In this document: in pieces, positions 10,300 through 21,886 of the stretch
Position numbering within the stretch: position 1 is the stretch's first letter
Layout of the letters: each line of letters starts with the position of its first letter
DNA from: Nemertoderma westbladi
Lineage: Eukaryota; Xenacoelomorpha; Nemertodermatida; Nemertodermatidae
Direction: 5' to 3'
Length of the DNA stretch: 64,000 nucleotides
Assembly (NCBI GenBank): GCA_032718475.1
Contig: JAUCBJ010006397.1
Location: 1 to 64,000 of the forward strand
The notes under the pieces: generated by a model
What the model saw: the letters and a program-made list of their open reading frames with translations, nothing else
Told to the model about the DNA's origin: nothing
Database searches by the model: none
Program-made: the position numbers and the translations under genes

Positions 10300-11640
10300 G
10301 AATGCATGTACTAATTACTGTATCTTCGTTCAAATATTTTCAGAAATAATGTTTAATTTTAAGACAAGAAAGAGACTAATTTCTAGACCACATTGAAAGG
10401 TATAAATTTGGTAAAAGAATAAGAAAAACTTGTTATATAACTATAGCAAAAACTAGCTATGTGCATATGAATTTTATCTTTTCAATAAACCTTTTCATAA
10501 CAACAACTATCGTTCGAAAACTTATTTGCCTAAGTAGCAACATTAGCTAGTATGTATATGATTTTTAACTTTTCGGAAAAAGTTTTAGAATAAAACGTTT
10601 TATTCTAGTAGAGCTTTTATAATAATTGCTAATGCCAACTAATTAATTAATGAATTAATGCATGAAAACTAATGCATGTATTCTGGACATTTTGAAAAAT
10701 TTACATAAAATAGCTAGTATAAAAATTTGGGATGGGGGTAGGGTTGTACTACTGTATGGGTACTGTTCAGTATGCGTACACCCCCTACCAAGTTTTATCT
10801 CCTGCATTAGCTAGTTTTTGATCATTTTTTTTTAATGTATCAGAACATGTTAACTATTTTATTTTAAAAAAATTAATGTTCTAGAACGAATACTGTTTGT
10901 TCTAGATCATTTTTTAGACAAAAGCCTGCCTGCCTGGTTTGTATTTAAAAAGCATAGGATGGTAATAAAACTTGTATAAAATAAATAAAATAAATTTTTT
11001 AATATTTTGAAATTTTTCAATTAAATTATGATAATAGCTAGCAGTAAAATTTGAGGTAGCTAATAAATTAATAAAAGCAATGTCCTAAAAGTAATTTTCA
11101 CAAGAAAAAAAATTAGTCACATTTTTTTCAATTTTTAATTTTTCACTAGCTAATAAAAAGTACTAGCTAACACAAAATGTAAATTACTTGCTATCATCTT
11201 ACTGTCAGAAGGTCAATATAAACCTCATGATAAAAGCCATTTTCATATGAAAAACATTGGTCAAAAAGTGGGTACCCAAATACAAAAAAATTTGAGACAC
11301 ATAGGGCCTACGCTACTAGTGCTCCATAATGTTTTCTACGCTAAAAGTGGCAGATATAGGACTAGCTAGTTTTATAAATTATAAAAGAGAACAAACTTTC
11401 CAGAGAATTTTAAAATGCTAAATACTGTTGTTACTAAAACGATGTTACAGACTAAAAATATTTGTTCTAGAACATTATTTTATAAACAAATAGCTAACAT
11501 GTTCTAGAACATCTCAAAAAAAGAAATTATCAAAAACTAATTAGTATAAAAAAATTGGTGGTGGGTGTACGCATACTGAACCAGTACCTACTCTGTATGT
11601 GAGGCGAGTCAAAACTGCGAGCCATCTGAACCAGTACCCA
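10300..11640. repeat. AT-rich interspersed-repeat block (TTCTAGAAC and AGCTAGT motifs)
   Basis: Intronic DNA downstream of SIN1 exon b with recurrent GTTCTAGAAC (10870, 11464, 11502), AGCTAGT and ACTAGCTA words shared with the 3.3, 4.7 and 34.8-35.7 kb repeats. GCGTACACCC-type segments at 10774 and GTGTACGCATACTGAACC at 11566 look like inverted parts of one element. No coding frame. Confidence 0.6.
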
Positions 11641-11653
11641 CTGTTATAATTAT

Positions 11654-11893
11654 TAATTCAGTTAAGAGGGTCTTCACCACCGGTTATACAAGAAAAAATG
11701 GTTATGAAAAATTCATTATGCGCGTATATAGGCCTATTGTACCTTTAATTTTAAACTGTCTAAATTTGTTTGTATATTTTATTTAATTTAAAAAAGAAGA
11801 ACCTGAAGAGCCTCTGTGAGGTGAAATAGCTATAGTGTGAAATAAACCATTTTTTCTTGTATAGCCGGTGGTGAAGTCCCTCTAAACTGAAAT
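11654..11893. mobile_element. MITE with about 45-bp terminal inverted repeats
   Basis: The left end, CAGTTAAGAGGGTCTTCACC followed by ACCGGTTATACAAGAAAAAATGG, is mirrored at the right by CCATTTTTTCTTGTATAGCC followed by GGTGGTGAAGTCCCTCTAAACTG. The element is about 240 bp with no ORF, so it is a non-autonomous DNA transposon. A diverged end-like sequence (GGGTCTTTCACCACGTGGATATAAGAAC, read in two parts) occurs near 43017. Confidence 0.85.
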
Positions 11894-14714
11894 AAAATGT
11901 CTTGTACACCCCGAAAAACGGCGTTCTATGTAGCAAACTTATTGGTTATAATTATACTGCCGTTTTTCAAAAGTGGGTGTGTGTTAAAGCTAATAGAAAA
12001 AAACACTAGCTACCATACCATATAGTCTGTCGTTTGTGACCATTTTTGTCAACCTATTTGGTAGTGATATAATTTTATCGTACGGTTAATAAATACTATT
12101 TTTCTTTGTTACAATTGCTTATACGATATCAATCTGAATGCAAAACATTACATGCAGTACAGGAGGCGGCCTACTTGTGGAGTGATTTAACGGCATAAAA
12201 ATTTGAAATTGTGATAAAAGTGACAAACGTGCCAAAATTTTCTTGTATAAATTAATTTGTGTATGTGGATGATAAAAATCCCATGCTCCAAAAAAAAACA
12301 CTTTTCTATTTCATGTTTATTTCCTTTGCAACATGGATTTTCATGCACAATTTTTCCAAAATTTTGTGAATACAATCTTTACTCCAATGTCTGATGAATG
12401 GCTAAACTATAAATTTCTTCATGCTTCTGTATGCTTACCAATTTAGTTTCCAGGGGTCCGGACACCCCCCCCCCCCCCCCGACAGTTCTTAATTTCGCAC
12501 ATTTTTATTTTTAATTTTGTAAGGTAAACAGACCGCTTGTATCCAGACAATTTGTATCCAATTTTTCTTTCTTAGCTCAGAAAGTGATCTTTTGCATCCC
12601 ATATAGTAACGAAACGACTCGTTTACGTCAGCTCAGCAGGGCAGGAACTAAAGAAGCGGGAAATATCTTCCTGGTCCTGTTGTAATACATAAGGTACTGA
12701 GACAACAATTAGTGCCCGCGGGCACTAACTTCCCAAGACCGTTTGAGAGAGTAGAGAGTGCGTACTATTGTGACTCGGCCACCTCACGTAATGTAAAAAA
12801 AACGGCGAGAAAGAGTGGCGAGCTCCAGCGAGGTTAATAAAGGGTGGTCGCAGCCATACGGCCTCACCATTATATTTATATTGCGAACTGAGTTTATTGT
12901 CCAGTCCATATTTTAGCCGCACTGTTACTTTATTGGTTAACATAAGCCATTGTAGTTTGGTGTTTCCTGTCATCAGTGTACTATGGCTCTTATGGTTGGG
13001 TTGTGTTGGGTGTATGTGTTCAGTGTTTACTTACCCCTGCTGTTAGCCTATTTATAGGCCCAATATTAGTCACCAAATCCAGTGGATTTCTTAGTGGTGC
13101 CAGTTGCATTATTGCAGTTTAATTCATTTTTCACTGTTCGCTGTTTTATATCTACTTTGTTACTAAATTTGATCAAATTTATTCAACCTTTATTTGATAT
13201 TCTCAAACCCTTGGTTGTCCACTCCACACGTGACTTGCCTTGTACGCCAAGACGTGCCTTGTATTTGCTGTCCCATGCGTTCGTTTGTGCGTGGTTAGAG
13301 TTCCTTATCCACTCACAAACAATGCATCGGAGAGTAACCATACAATTGCTACACCAACTAGAGTGAGGGTTGAGCTGCTGTCCTTTAATGTATTTGATAC
13401 CCCAAATGTAAGTTTATTCTCTCAAATGTATTATTCCCTATCCCAAATATATTTGATATCCCTATGTATTTATTTTTGGGCATTTCGCCGCCCCTTATCT
13501 ATTTACAAATGATGTATATGAGAGCGTGAAGATGTACAATCAGCTCCCCACTACAAACAATCACTTACCAACACACCCTGATTCCACACCACTCCACCTG
13601 ATGGTTCCCGCTTGTCAAGTTAAACTGACTCAGACTCTCCTTGATCCCACCCCTAGGTCTAGCCTCTGACATTATGCCACATTTTCTTCCACTATCCCAA
13701 ATTTAACATAGTTAGTATTTCGTAATATTCTATGTAAGTAAACCCGTGATCATCCATCTTTGTCCTACTCGATTTTCGTCTCTTTATATTACCAATTCCC
13801 AGTTTGCATCCTGTTAATGCAACCTAGTCCCGTTTCCCCAAGTTTTGTTTCCTCTTCTGGTGGAAATTCCGATCTGTGTGGAGGTCCTCTACTGTATACC
13901 ACTGCTCGGTGACTCACGTTCAAATTGAAGAGCCCGTTTACAAATTCGATGCCCTTAGTTAGAGAACGACATTTACACTTTTTCACTTTCATTATGTGAG
14001 AAATGTATCAATCTAGCCGCAAGTATTTTTTAAATAATAACAACTATTTGCTTAAATAAATCTTTAATCTATAACACTTTATGATTAAACAGCGTTTTAT
14101 CACACCGGCGAGGGTTGAGCCATACATTCCTTTATCATCCGTGTTATTATTAGCAAAATGGTCTCGTGAATAAAGAAAATTAATTAAATACCAGATGCAA
14201 TCAAATTATATTAATAATATACTGTGGGGCGAGCCACGAAGCAATGTGAGTCTTAGCGTAGGTGTGTCATTAATCAACCGTTCGATATGTCGTACTGTTG
14301 ATCTGTCTTTTCAAATATTTGAAGGTTAATAGCTCAATCAAAAATCGATGAAATTAAATTTCCCACGCCGAAATTGCGTGTTGCCTACGAGAAGCTAAGA
14401 TAAAAGCAGTATTGTTAAATTTCTTAAACACCGATATTGTGATAAAATCGCTCAATTTTAATTTGAATCTCATAACTGAACATTCGCTGCGCGAAGGCCC
14501 CACGAACATCTAGAGAAGAGATATGTACTGTAATCGTATTAAATACTGGATTTTTTACTTGGAAGTTTTAGTTTTGTTTGAGAAAATGGAAATGTTTGAT
14601 TAAAATTAAACTTTTTTTAATTGTCGATAGCAACGGGGAATTACTCTAGTGAAGGAATTAAATAATATAATCAATTTATTTATGTAATATTTTATTGAAA
14701 CTAACTACCCTTAG
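11894..14714. other. Intronic spacer (SIN1 intron), no gene seen
   Basis: No supported exon. It contains a 16-nt C run (12465-12480), a GTGCCCGCGGGCAC palindrome near 12713, and ordinary AT-rich DNA. The segment 14223-14505 begins GTGGGGCGAGCC and ends GGCCCCACG, a weak hint of terminal inverted repeats. Short open frames at 13082-13512 show no family resemblance. Confidence 0.5.
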
Positions 14715-14870
14715 GTAAACGAGAAGATGATATATTGCGCGGATCTACGGAGTTACACGGACTCAATGTGAGTCATCCTCAACAGATGTTAACAGAGTTT
14801 AATATGAACCAATACAAAAGCTTCAGGGTTATAAAAAATAAGCGACTAAAAAGACACGAAATTAATCTGG
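14715..14870 (+). CDS. MAPKAP1: SIN1, internal exon c: RBD-PH linker
   Basis: A 156-nt exon between acceptor CCCTTAG and donor GTGAGTG. Two leading bases complete the phase-1 codon left by exon b (SKREDDILRG), and one base is left for the next exon. The product includes PQQMLTEFNMNQYKSFRVIK, which parallels the conserved SIN1 stretch just before the PH domain (DMLSSHHYKSFKV-like). Phase agreement with both neighbours across a 12.5 kb and a 416-bp intron makes the call firm. Confidence 0.9.
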
Positions 14871-15223
14871 GTGAGTGAAATTGTTGGTTCGGTACGACTT
14901 GTTTGTTTGACTGATAGATCGAATCAAATATCTTGAAATGTATTGATTATTGGTAAGGCTAACCGGGGAGTCATGTAATAATTGAAGATCTACGTAATCT
15001 AATAGGGTTATGAACACAGGAGCTAACAGTAAGACGGGAAAAGTATCATACAACATTCCTTCCAGTATAATATTGTTTTGGCCTGCCACTGTAACAATGT
15101 CAATTTAAATAACAGTATGGCGGTTCACGGTTGTCGGCAAAGCTTTACACCCAGTATTTCAACACTAGACTAGACTGCCCCAAGGCCAGAGATTACGTGC
15201 GAATCTGACATATTTCCAGTAAG

Positions 15224-15246
15224 CCCCCCCCCCCCCCCCCCCCCCC
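15224..15246. repeat. C homopolymer, 23 nt, in the last SIN1 intron
   Basis: A pure C run that ends about 40 bp upstream of the final exon acceptor, between an upstream TTTCCAG and the TTTGTTTGCAG used. Confidence 0.95.
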
Positions 15247-15286
15247 AGATGTAGACAATTTTGCACTGCAAACCTTTTGTTTGCAG

Positions 15287-15618
15287 GTATAACGCTAAAC
15301 AAAGTTGAAATCGACCCGGTAGCCCATCGAAGTGCTGCTTCGGGACTTTTCCCCTCCAAACAGAAGTACATATCCATCAAGGGCGACCATCTAGCCAGCT
15401 GCAACATCACCGAGGAACGGCACAACAAACAATCCACCTTCCGTATCGTCTTCCTCCACCACAGCGGGGAGTTTAAGAGTTACGATTTCGAGTGCGGCAC
15501 TGAAGATGCGACTGAAATCTGCGCGAGAATCAACCAGATTATGGAACTTAGAAAGAGTCAAATTCGAACGGATTATTTGAATCAGTTAACAGCCAATAAA
15601 AACTCTACAATTAAATGA
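15287..15618 (+). CDS. MAPKAP1: SIN1, terminal exon: PH domain and C-terminus
   Basis: It enters in phase 1 after TTGTTTGCAG and ends at TGA 15616-15618. It encodes the C-terminal PH domain that binds phosphoinositides and restrains mTORC2: NKVEIDPVAHRSAAS, KQKYISIKGDHLASCNI, EERHNKQSTFRIVFLH, SYDFECGTEDA and INQIMELRKSQIRTDYL align block by block with the vertebrate protein (KVEIDPV; KQKPISID; YFESDAA; VNYILESR). The basic tail after the PH domain is shorter than in vertebrates. The convergent neighbour CCDC157 ends 1.3 kb downstream. Confidence 0.95.
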
Positions 15619-16950
15619 TAAAGTCAGACTATTTAGCTCGAAAACCCGACGGATTTGTGATTAGGTTTGGTTATCGAGAACTTTTACTGGTTCGGTACCG
15701 TTTGTTGTAGGTTTCAGGCAGAGACGGTGTAAACCCGTACAGCGGTATCTACGGGCACTACTATTTAAAATCCTACTTTAAGAAAGAATGCGGGATATAA
15801 TGTTAATTGTATATTGTGCACTACATGGGTACGGCTGTCAGTACTGGCTAGAAAGCTGTTAACCCTAATCATAAAGACATCGACATCACACTGCTATAAA
15901 ACAGCTGAGTAATGTAATATTTATAAAGTTACAAGTAAACTATATCGGGATTAGAATGTAAACTATAATACTATAAAATACCTAAATACTCTAAGTGTGT
16001 GTACTACCATAAAAATAACGTACAATAATCGGTAGTAGGCCTACAAAACCGCGGGAAGGAACGCCAATATATTGTTATATCAGAGTTATATCGTGATTAA
16101 TCCATCTGGTTATAATACCAGATAAAGGAACATCCAATAATGACTATTTTTAATTCGTTACATCTGGTGGTGCTGTGCAGTTTTTTATATATTTTTTTTT
16201 TATTAATTTTAAATAATTGTGCTACATTATAATAATGGGTTATAACTATATACAATACAAAAATTTTATTTTATTTATTTGTTTGGAATTAATTTCGCAC
16301 GTCTCAAATCGCCAGGGCGACATATTTTCCAGCTTTATATCGCAATGCGACATTTATTTCTCAGTATGTCCCTCGCCATACATTTTACTATGTATTTCCA
16401 GTATATCCAGTATGTCACCGCATCATTAATAGGTTGTTCTAGAAAGTTTAAGAGCATAACTACAAATAATTCCCCACAAAAAAAAATAAAATAGATTCGA
16501 CATTGTTCATAATTAGCACTTTAAAGCTTTTACGGTCCTCGTTTTGTTATTTCCCTCCCTGTCGCTCGGGAAACAAAATCACTCGTGCCGAAATGCTATA
16601 AAGTGCGATTTTATGAACAATGACGTATATAGTTATTATTTTAAATTATTCAAACCTTTTTTCATTTATAATTATTTTGTTAGTCTTGAATTCGTGATGA
16701 TCCTTTTGTAGTATTCAGTAAAACTGTTTCCAGGTCCAATTTCTAAGTTTAATTTATGTGTCTACGGAATTAACATGCGCCTGAATCCGAATTGAAAAAT
16801 TGAATAACCTTCCTTACCTTACCAAGATTCCATAAGATTCAGATCACCTCGCCCACGAAACAAAACTTCGCAGTAGCATCATTAACTGTATTATAAACTA
16901 ATATTAAGTATCGTTCCATAAAAATACATAATAATATTAATATTACACAC
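15619..16950. other. Intergenic, between the convergent 3' ends of SIN1 and CCDC157
   Basis: It should contain both 3' UTRs. Apart from the MITE at 16498-16624, I see no gene. No unambiguous AATAAA signal close to the SIN1 stop was recognised. Confidence 0.6.
16498..16624. mobile_element. Short MITE with about 27-bp terminal inverted repeats
   Basis: CATTGTTCATAATTAGCAC plus TTTAAAGC at the left is mirrored by GCTATAAAGTGC plus GATTTTATGAACAATG at the right. The total is about 125 bp, with a non-repeated middle that contains CCCTCCCTGTCGCTCGGG. No coding capacity. Confidence 0.8.
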
Positions 16951-18924
16951 TCATTTAGTAAATGGTTTGTACAAATGACTATATCCTTTCATTCCGTGGA
17001 CAGCAGCAAGGTCCGTATCAACTTTATTTCCAGATTCAACCAATTTCTTGTGCTTGGAATCCTTCCACAATTTCACAGGCTCCTGATTATCGGTCACCCC
17101 GATCTCATTAATCGCATCTGAATCTAATTTACTAACTGAATTCCTTAAAGATTCATTAAATTCTTCTAAAACCTGAATTCTAATATTATTTGCGATGAGT
17201 TGCTTTTCCATCTGTCCTACTAGGGTATCATTCTGATAATCGATTGTAAGATCTGATTGATCTATATTTGTAAGATCGGGATATGCCGCCATCATTCGCA
17301 TGCGATCTCGTCTTTCGTCCAATTCGATCTCGACTTTAGTCAACGCGGCTCGCAAAGAATCAACCTCGGATACCATCGACTGATTGTCCTGAGAGAGTTG
17401 TCGCAACGAAGAAACTTTATCAGTAAGATTATCCTCAAACATCTTGTAATCATCTTGTAGACGTTGTTTCTCTCTCTCGATATCCTCTTTATCAGCCTCA
17501 AGGTCTCCCACCTGATTCCTCAGTTCATTACATTCCGTATCCAATTCGTCGAGACGCCCCAATAACGAGTCCTGCTTCCCTTTCAATGCCTCATTGTGTT
17601 TGTTAAGACTTTTTGATTTTGCTAACTCTTTATTGAGTAATTTAGTTGTGGTGGATAATTTGGTTGTCACTTCGTCCAGTTGGCCTTTGAGCGATTCAAC
17701 TTCGGTCTCTAATTGGCCCAACTCCCGTTTAAAAACCTCTATAGTTGATTGTCTTTCGCCGAGTTCATAACTTAAGTCCTTATTCGCTAATTCGCTTTTA
17801 ATAAACGAACTCTTTTGTTCAGCGAGTTCGATACTCAGTTTATTAATCCGTTCATCGAGATCATTCTTATCAGTTATTAATTCTTTGTTGATTTCTTTCA
17901 AAGAATTGATTTCTAAATCGAATTTCCTTTTATTTTCTTTTACATAAATCTCATGCTCACTTTTGATTTTATTTTGCTTAGACCTTTCACTGCTAAGTAT
18001 AATGTGGAGGCTGTCCATATCCTTTTTCAAGGAATTGCTTTTTTCCTCCAAATCAGTGACGTGCTTTTTCAAAGGATCTATTTCGCCGTGGAGGTCGGAA
18101 ATGAAGGTATTAATTTTCGCCAAATCTTTGCATTGCTCGAGACCCCATCCGCTTAGATCGTTAGCGGCCATCTGACCAACCATCGCCCCAAACTTCCTCT
18201 GGTAGGACTCGATGTCAGATTTAAGATTTTGCGATTGACAAACTTTAGATATCACCTTGGAGACTTCGGCCAACGAATGTTGCGTTAAATGGCAGGCTTC
18301 GCAAGGAACAAACGCCGTCTCGATGGTCTGCGATCCAACATTGCGTGTATCCAAAGAAACTGGACTTATTTTCTTTCGGTTAGAACAAATCTCATTCGAA
18401 TCGCCAACTTCAGTTTCTCTCAATATAAAATTTTCCTCAGTAAGTTTATCTAAGGCTTCTTCTAGCTTCAATATAGAACGAGTTTTTTCACGCGATTCGG
18501 ATGATAGTTGCTGCACTACGCTGTGCATTTGCACCGCTTTATTCCAGAACTTTTTCACGACCAGACCGACAGACATACTCCTCCCTATACCACCCTTGGT
18601 TACACTCGCTCCGGGTTTAGCCGCCGTCTGTTCGATGTATTGGGAGCTGCTCTGGAGACACAACATCAGTCTATCGATTACCAACTCCAGGAGAATAAAG
18701 TGCGCCATCTGGTTGTTCTCTTCATCGCCTTCCCGATAACTTTTGAGAGATATGATCTCATCAACATCGATATCTGAGGATATCTTATCGGGATATTTCC
18801 AAGACGGATATCGAACTGGCCCCGTTCGAGAGAAAATGCCGTTTATCGACTCTTGAATTTCAGTTATATCTCGTTGCAAAGCGGTAATACAATTTTCAGA
18901 GCCAAGAAGATAAGCCATTGTCAA
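16951..18924 (-). CDS. CCDC157: CCDC157 coiled-coil protein, 657 aa
   Basis: Orthologue of CCDC157, a coiled-coil protein linked in mammals to Golgi traffic, acrosome formation and sperm function. The N-terminal signature is clear: MAYLLGSENCI, FSRTGPVRYPSWKYPDKI at residues 31-48, then FILLELVIDRLMLCLQSS and SMSVGLVVKKFWNKA, matching the vertebrate MAHLLGS, FSRAGPVRFPSWKFPD, LLELVIDRLLLLLQS and SVGLTVRRFW blocks. From about residue 270 to 600 the sequence is nearly continuous heptad coiled coil. One exon encodes it all, at about 90% of the human length. The second Met (codon 3) matches the family start better than the first. It is divergent from TEKTL1. Confidence 0.9.
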   Translation of the reverse strand: MTMAYLLGSENCITALQRDITEIQESINGIFSRTGPVRYPSWKYPDKISSDIDVDEIISLKSYREGDEENNQMAHFILLELVIDRLMLCLQSSSQYIEQTAAKPGASVTKGGIGRSMSVGLVVKKFWNKAVQMHSVVQQLSSESREKTRSILKLEEALDKLTEENFILRETEVGDSNEICSNRKKISPVSLDTRNVGSQTIETAFVPCEACHLTQHSLAEVSKVISKVCQSQNLKSDIESYQRKFGAMVGQMAANDLSGWGLEQCKDLAKINTFISDLHGEIDPLKKHVTDLEEKSNSLKKDMDSLHIILSSERSKQNKIKSEHEIYVKENKRKFDLEINSLKEINKELITDKNDLDERINKLSIELAEQKSSFIKSELANKDLSYELGERQSTIEVFKRELGQLETEVESLKGQLDEVTTKLSTTTKLLNKELAKSKSLNKHNEALKGKQDSLLGRLDELDTECNELRNQVGDLEADKEDIEREKQRLQDDYKMFEDNLTDKVSSLRQLSQDNQSMVSEVDSLRAALTKVEIELDERRDRMRMMAAYPDLTNIDQSDLTIDYQNDTLVGQMEKQLIANNIRIQVLEEFNESLRNSVSKLDSDAINEIGVTDNQEPVKLWKDSKHKKLVESGNKVDTDLAAVHGMKGYSHLYKPFTK

Positions 18925-19177
18925 TTAAAATTGGAAGTCCGTGTAGATATAATTACCGACACAAATGTAAATTAAATTACGTTGTATTATGCTTACTTAG
19001 GGTGTAACAATTAAAATTAAATAAACATTAGCAATAGGAGCTCTACTTAAACTTCTTTCTCTCTACTTTGTATTCCTTTGGTTTGTATCCACCGATCAAA
19101 GGTGGTAAAGTACCGGTACCGGTAGCAAACATTCAGCATTCAGAGTAAGGGGAATGTAACAGTAGTTGTTTGCCGTG

Positions 19178-19190
19178 GTTGCTAAGCAAC
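19178..19190. promoter_or_regulatory. RFX X-box, upstream of CCDC157
   Basis: GTTGCTAAGCAAC is a perfect 6-bp inverted repeat with a one-base centre and fits the RFX consensus RYYNYY-N-RRNRAC. It lies 254 bp upstream of the CCDC157 start. RFX factors switch on ciliary and sperm genes in animals. Function is inferred. Confidence 0.6.
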
Positions 19191-20037
19191 ATATAAACAC
19201 TACCAGGGCGGGGTATCCCATTCCCAATAATTATTATGATGGATGGATTTTCACGAATTATTTTAAATACATCAGTTTTGTATTTTCGACCATTATTTTC
19301 ATCCTTTTTAATATTTCCTCCTTTATACATATGTATAGAATGAACTACACAATATTACATGTAAATGTTTAGCATAGAGATAAATATTTCATATATAATT
19401 TATTATGGAATGCATAGTCATTATAGATATAGTCATTTAAGATGTGAAAACAGTGAACGATGTCTTGAATTCTGTCTCTATGTTATATTTCGTAAAATTA
19501 TTGTAGATAACAATAAAAGACTCAAAGGATGCTGGTATGCCGCGAAAGTACACCCAATAAATACGATCGATAGGTAATCTTCACAATCATACATCACCAA
19601 TAATATCAGTCAGATATCTATATATATCTATATATATTAATGAAAATCCTAAGGTTTGGCGATTTGGAAATACGAAACAGTACCGGTCGGTACATTAAAT
19701 ATAATTCAAACATCATCGATTGACGAAAAATCATTTGATTTAAAGTTTCAGTAGATTTATGAGTACAAAGTTACAAATCCATTTCTTCAAAGGAATTAAT
19801 ATGTATTATAAATGTCACCAAATTTTCATTTTATTAAAAATTGTTCTTTTTTATTTCGGAACTTTTGGACCGCATAAAGTTTGAAACAGAAGTACGTTAT
19901 GGTTTGTATGGGTTAGTTAAAAATTTCATTTTCGCTTTCAAACTTCCTTTCAAACTTTTGCAAATATTGTCTCAAGTCTAGGATGAACATTTGATATTTA
20001 CGTTATTTAGGTTCTGTCCTGTATAGGGTATGGTACA

Positions 20038-20297
20038 CACCCCCCCCCCCCCCCCCCCCCCCCCATTCTTGTTACCCCCATTCTCAGATAGTGATTCCTG
20101 TTACCCCCCATTCCGTTACCCCCCCTACCGTTTACCTATCTAGTTTATATATTCACTAGCGCTTATATCCTGCAAATAATATCCAATATGGGGGGTAACA
20201 GGAATTTCTAGTGTGACGGGAACAGCACGGGGGGGGGGGGGGGGGTGGGGGTAACAGGAATTTCTAGTGTGATGGGAACAGCACGGGGGGGGGGGGG
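20038..20297. repeat. Inverted array with C-run (left) and G-runs (right)
   Basis: A C run at 20040-20064 is followed by units with ATTCCTGTTACCCCCC. After about 70 bp the complementary words GGGGGTAACAGGAAT appear twice at the right (near 20200 and 20250), each followed by TTTCTAGTGTGA, GGGAACAGCACG and a G run (20229-20245 and 20285-20297). The right half is a tandem duplication with a period of about 60 bp. Confidence 0.85.
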
Positions 20298-20746
20298 TAA
20301 CGCCATTGTCGCCATTGTCCTTCATTTTTTAAGTCGCCATTAAGGACTCCCATACTCCCATTGCGTATACATTTCTCTTGGAAATCTCTTGACACCTTCT
20401 TTTTCACTATTTTTTTGGATGGGTGAGCTGTGTCATTTTATATTATTTATTTTTATTATTTATTTTATTTATATTATTATATATTTAGCAGTGGCCTTCA
20501 TCTTTCAAGTTATTGCTTTCCAGTGCAATTCTTAATCAGCAACCCATTCAATTCTTCCAACAGGCCTCATGGTAATAATCTACTTTATGTTCCAGCTGCC
20601 TGTAAATAATAGATTTGCGATCAAACAGAGAATAATGTATTCATGAATAACATTAATAATGCGCGACTGGTAATTATTAATCCAGTCTTGGCAAGGTAAA
20701 TCCTTGAATTTATTTACTGACAAGTAGATCAGTTATGATTATATTG

Positions 20747-20759
20747 GCTGCTAGGCAAC
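20747..20759. promoter_or_regulatory. RFX X-box, upstream of TEKTL1
   Basis: GCTGCTAGGCAAC fits RYYNYY-N-RRNRAC with one mismatch from a perfect palindrome. It lies 276 bp upstream of the TEKTL1 ATG. A close but imperfect further match, GTTGCTAAGCACC, occurs inside the first exon near 21173. Confidence 0.55.
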
Positions 20760-21034
20760 GCTAACACTAGAATGCATATCAACAAAATGTAGCTACAATT
20801 TAGTTTATGTAAAACAAGAGTATTTTTTAAATAATTATCCCTTCTAAAAAATCAAATTTCAGTTTAGATGAAATAATACATGATTTCCTACTATAACTAG
20901 CACATTGATGTGATCATTGCTTAAAGTAATGCAAACAAATTAATAATTTTTAAATGTATGAAATTTGAAGACGTTTAATCATCAACTGGCATCCTATTTT
21001 TAACTCTAAAAAATTAAAACTTTAAAAGGACAGG

Positions 21035-21439
21035 ATGCCAGTTAAAGCAGAAACTTCGGAGAGGAAGGTTTTGCCGTTATCCAACGCAATTATCGGCCCG
21101 AAAAAATGGCGACAGCGGACAATCCGATTAATACAGCGCAACAAGTCAACCGTCCACCAAAACAACAGATCGGTTGCTAAGCACCGGAGTATGGACCCGT
21201 TGCCATCGCTACGGGACACTTGCGCTGAGTCATCCAACATGGTTGCTATAGGTTACATTCGCGAGGTTCGCGCTATCGTTATTAAACTCCAATGTTGCTT
21301 CTCCGACGTCAACGATGAGATTAAGTCGCTTCTCAAAGTCAAGGAATATATGGAGAGATCTATGGAGCACATACGGAAGGATATTATGCTAAACGCCCGT
21401 AGCATAGAAATACGAACCGAGAGACCAGATAGAGAAAAG
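21035..21439 (+). CDS. TEKTL1: TEKTL1 (CCDC105, tektin-like 1), exon 1
   Basis: First coding exon of a tektin-like coiled-coil protein; TEKTL1 is a microtubule inner protein of the sperm-tail axoneme in mammals. It starts at ATG (MPVKAETSERKVLP), preceded by in-frame stops, and ends at AAG before GTTAGA, phase 0 (135 codons). The last third carries the tektin-type helix ending SIEIRTERPDREK, which matches human TEKTL1 SVKLRGYRPKSEK. The seven exons join to 474 aa (human about 499) with every phase consistent. The identification rests on recalled human sequence, which agrees in every exon but is diverged in exon 3. Confidence 0.85.
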
Positions 21440-21781
21440 GTTAGATCCAAAAGTATACCTTTAAAACAACTAAGCAGTCCTTATCTATATGATGTGAACA
21501 TATTCCAGGGCAAGAAACTCGTTATAAATCGCTTATTTAATACATCAATACTATATATACAAATAAAACAATATACCGGTACTCGATATAAAGACGTAAC
21601 GGAAATTTTTTCCGCTCATTTTCTTTAGTAAAATAATAAGATATTTTGCCCTCGTGTGTTGACATTTCCACGTTTACAATTTGTAATCAAAAAAGCGTTT
21701 TCCGCTTATTCTTTTTTTATCGAATACTAACAACTCACAACTGGGACGTCACTCATTATTGCGACCAATTGGTTGTTATAG

Positions 21782-21886
21782 GAATGGGACGGTGCTGATG
21801 ATTTATTGGTAAAAGAAAGAGAACTTCTGCTGCAACTTAAAATAGATCTGGAAGACCAATACAAAGAAATTAAAGAAAAATTACAG
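21782..21886 (+). CDS. TEKTL1: TEKTL1, exon 2
   Basis: Acceptor TTATAG, donor GTTAAT; 35 codons, phase 0 on both sides. It encodes EWDGADDLLVKERELLLQLK and a following helix ending EIKEKLQ, the tektin-type coil after the RP..EK segment. GTTAAT is a weak donor, but the phase and homology agree. Confidence 0.85.

Larger units (their letters stand above)
18925..21034. promoter_or_regulatory. Divergent spacer between CCDC157 and TEKTL1
   Basis: A 2.1 kb head-to-head region that must hold both promoters. Features seen are two X-box-like sites (19178 and 20747), a GGTACCGGTACC-like cluster near 19110, an ATATAT stretch near 19620-19640, and a C-run/G-run inverted repeat (20038-20297). No coding exon is recognised. 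Confidence 0.55.

Noticed and set aside
14223-14505. Transposon with GTGGGGC / GCCCCAC ends
   Set aside because: Only about seven bases match at each end and no target duplication is visible.
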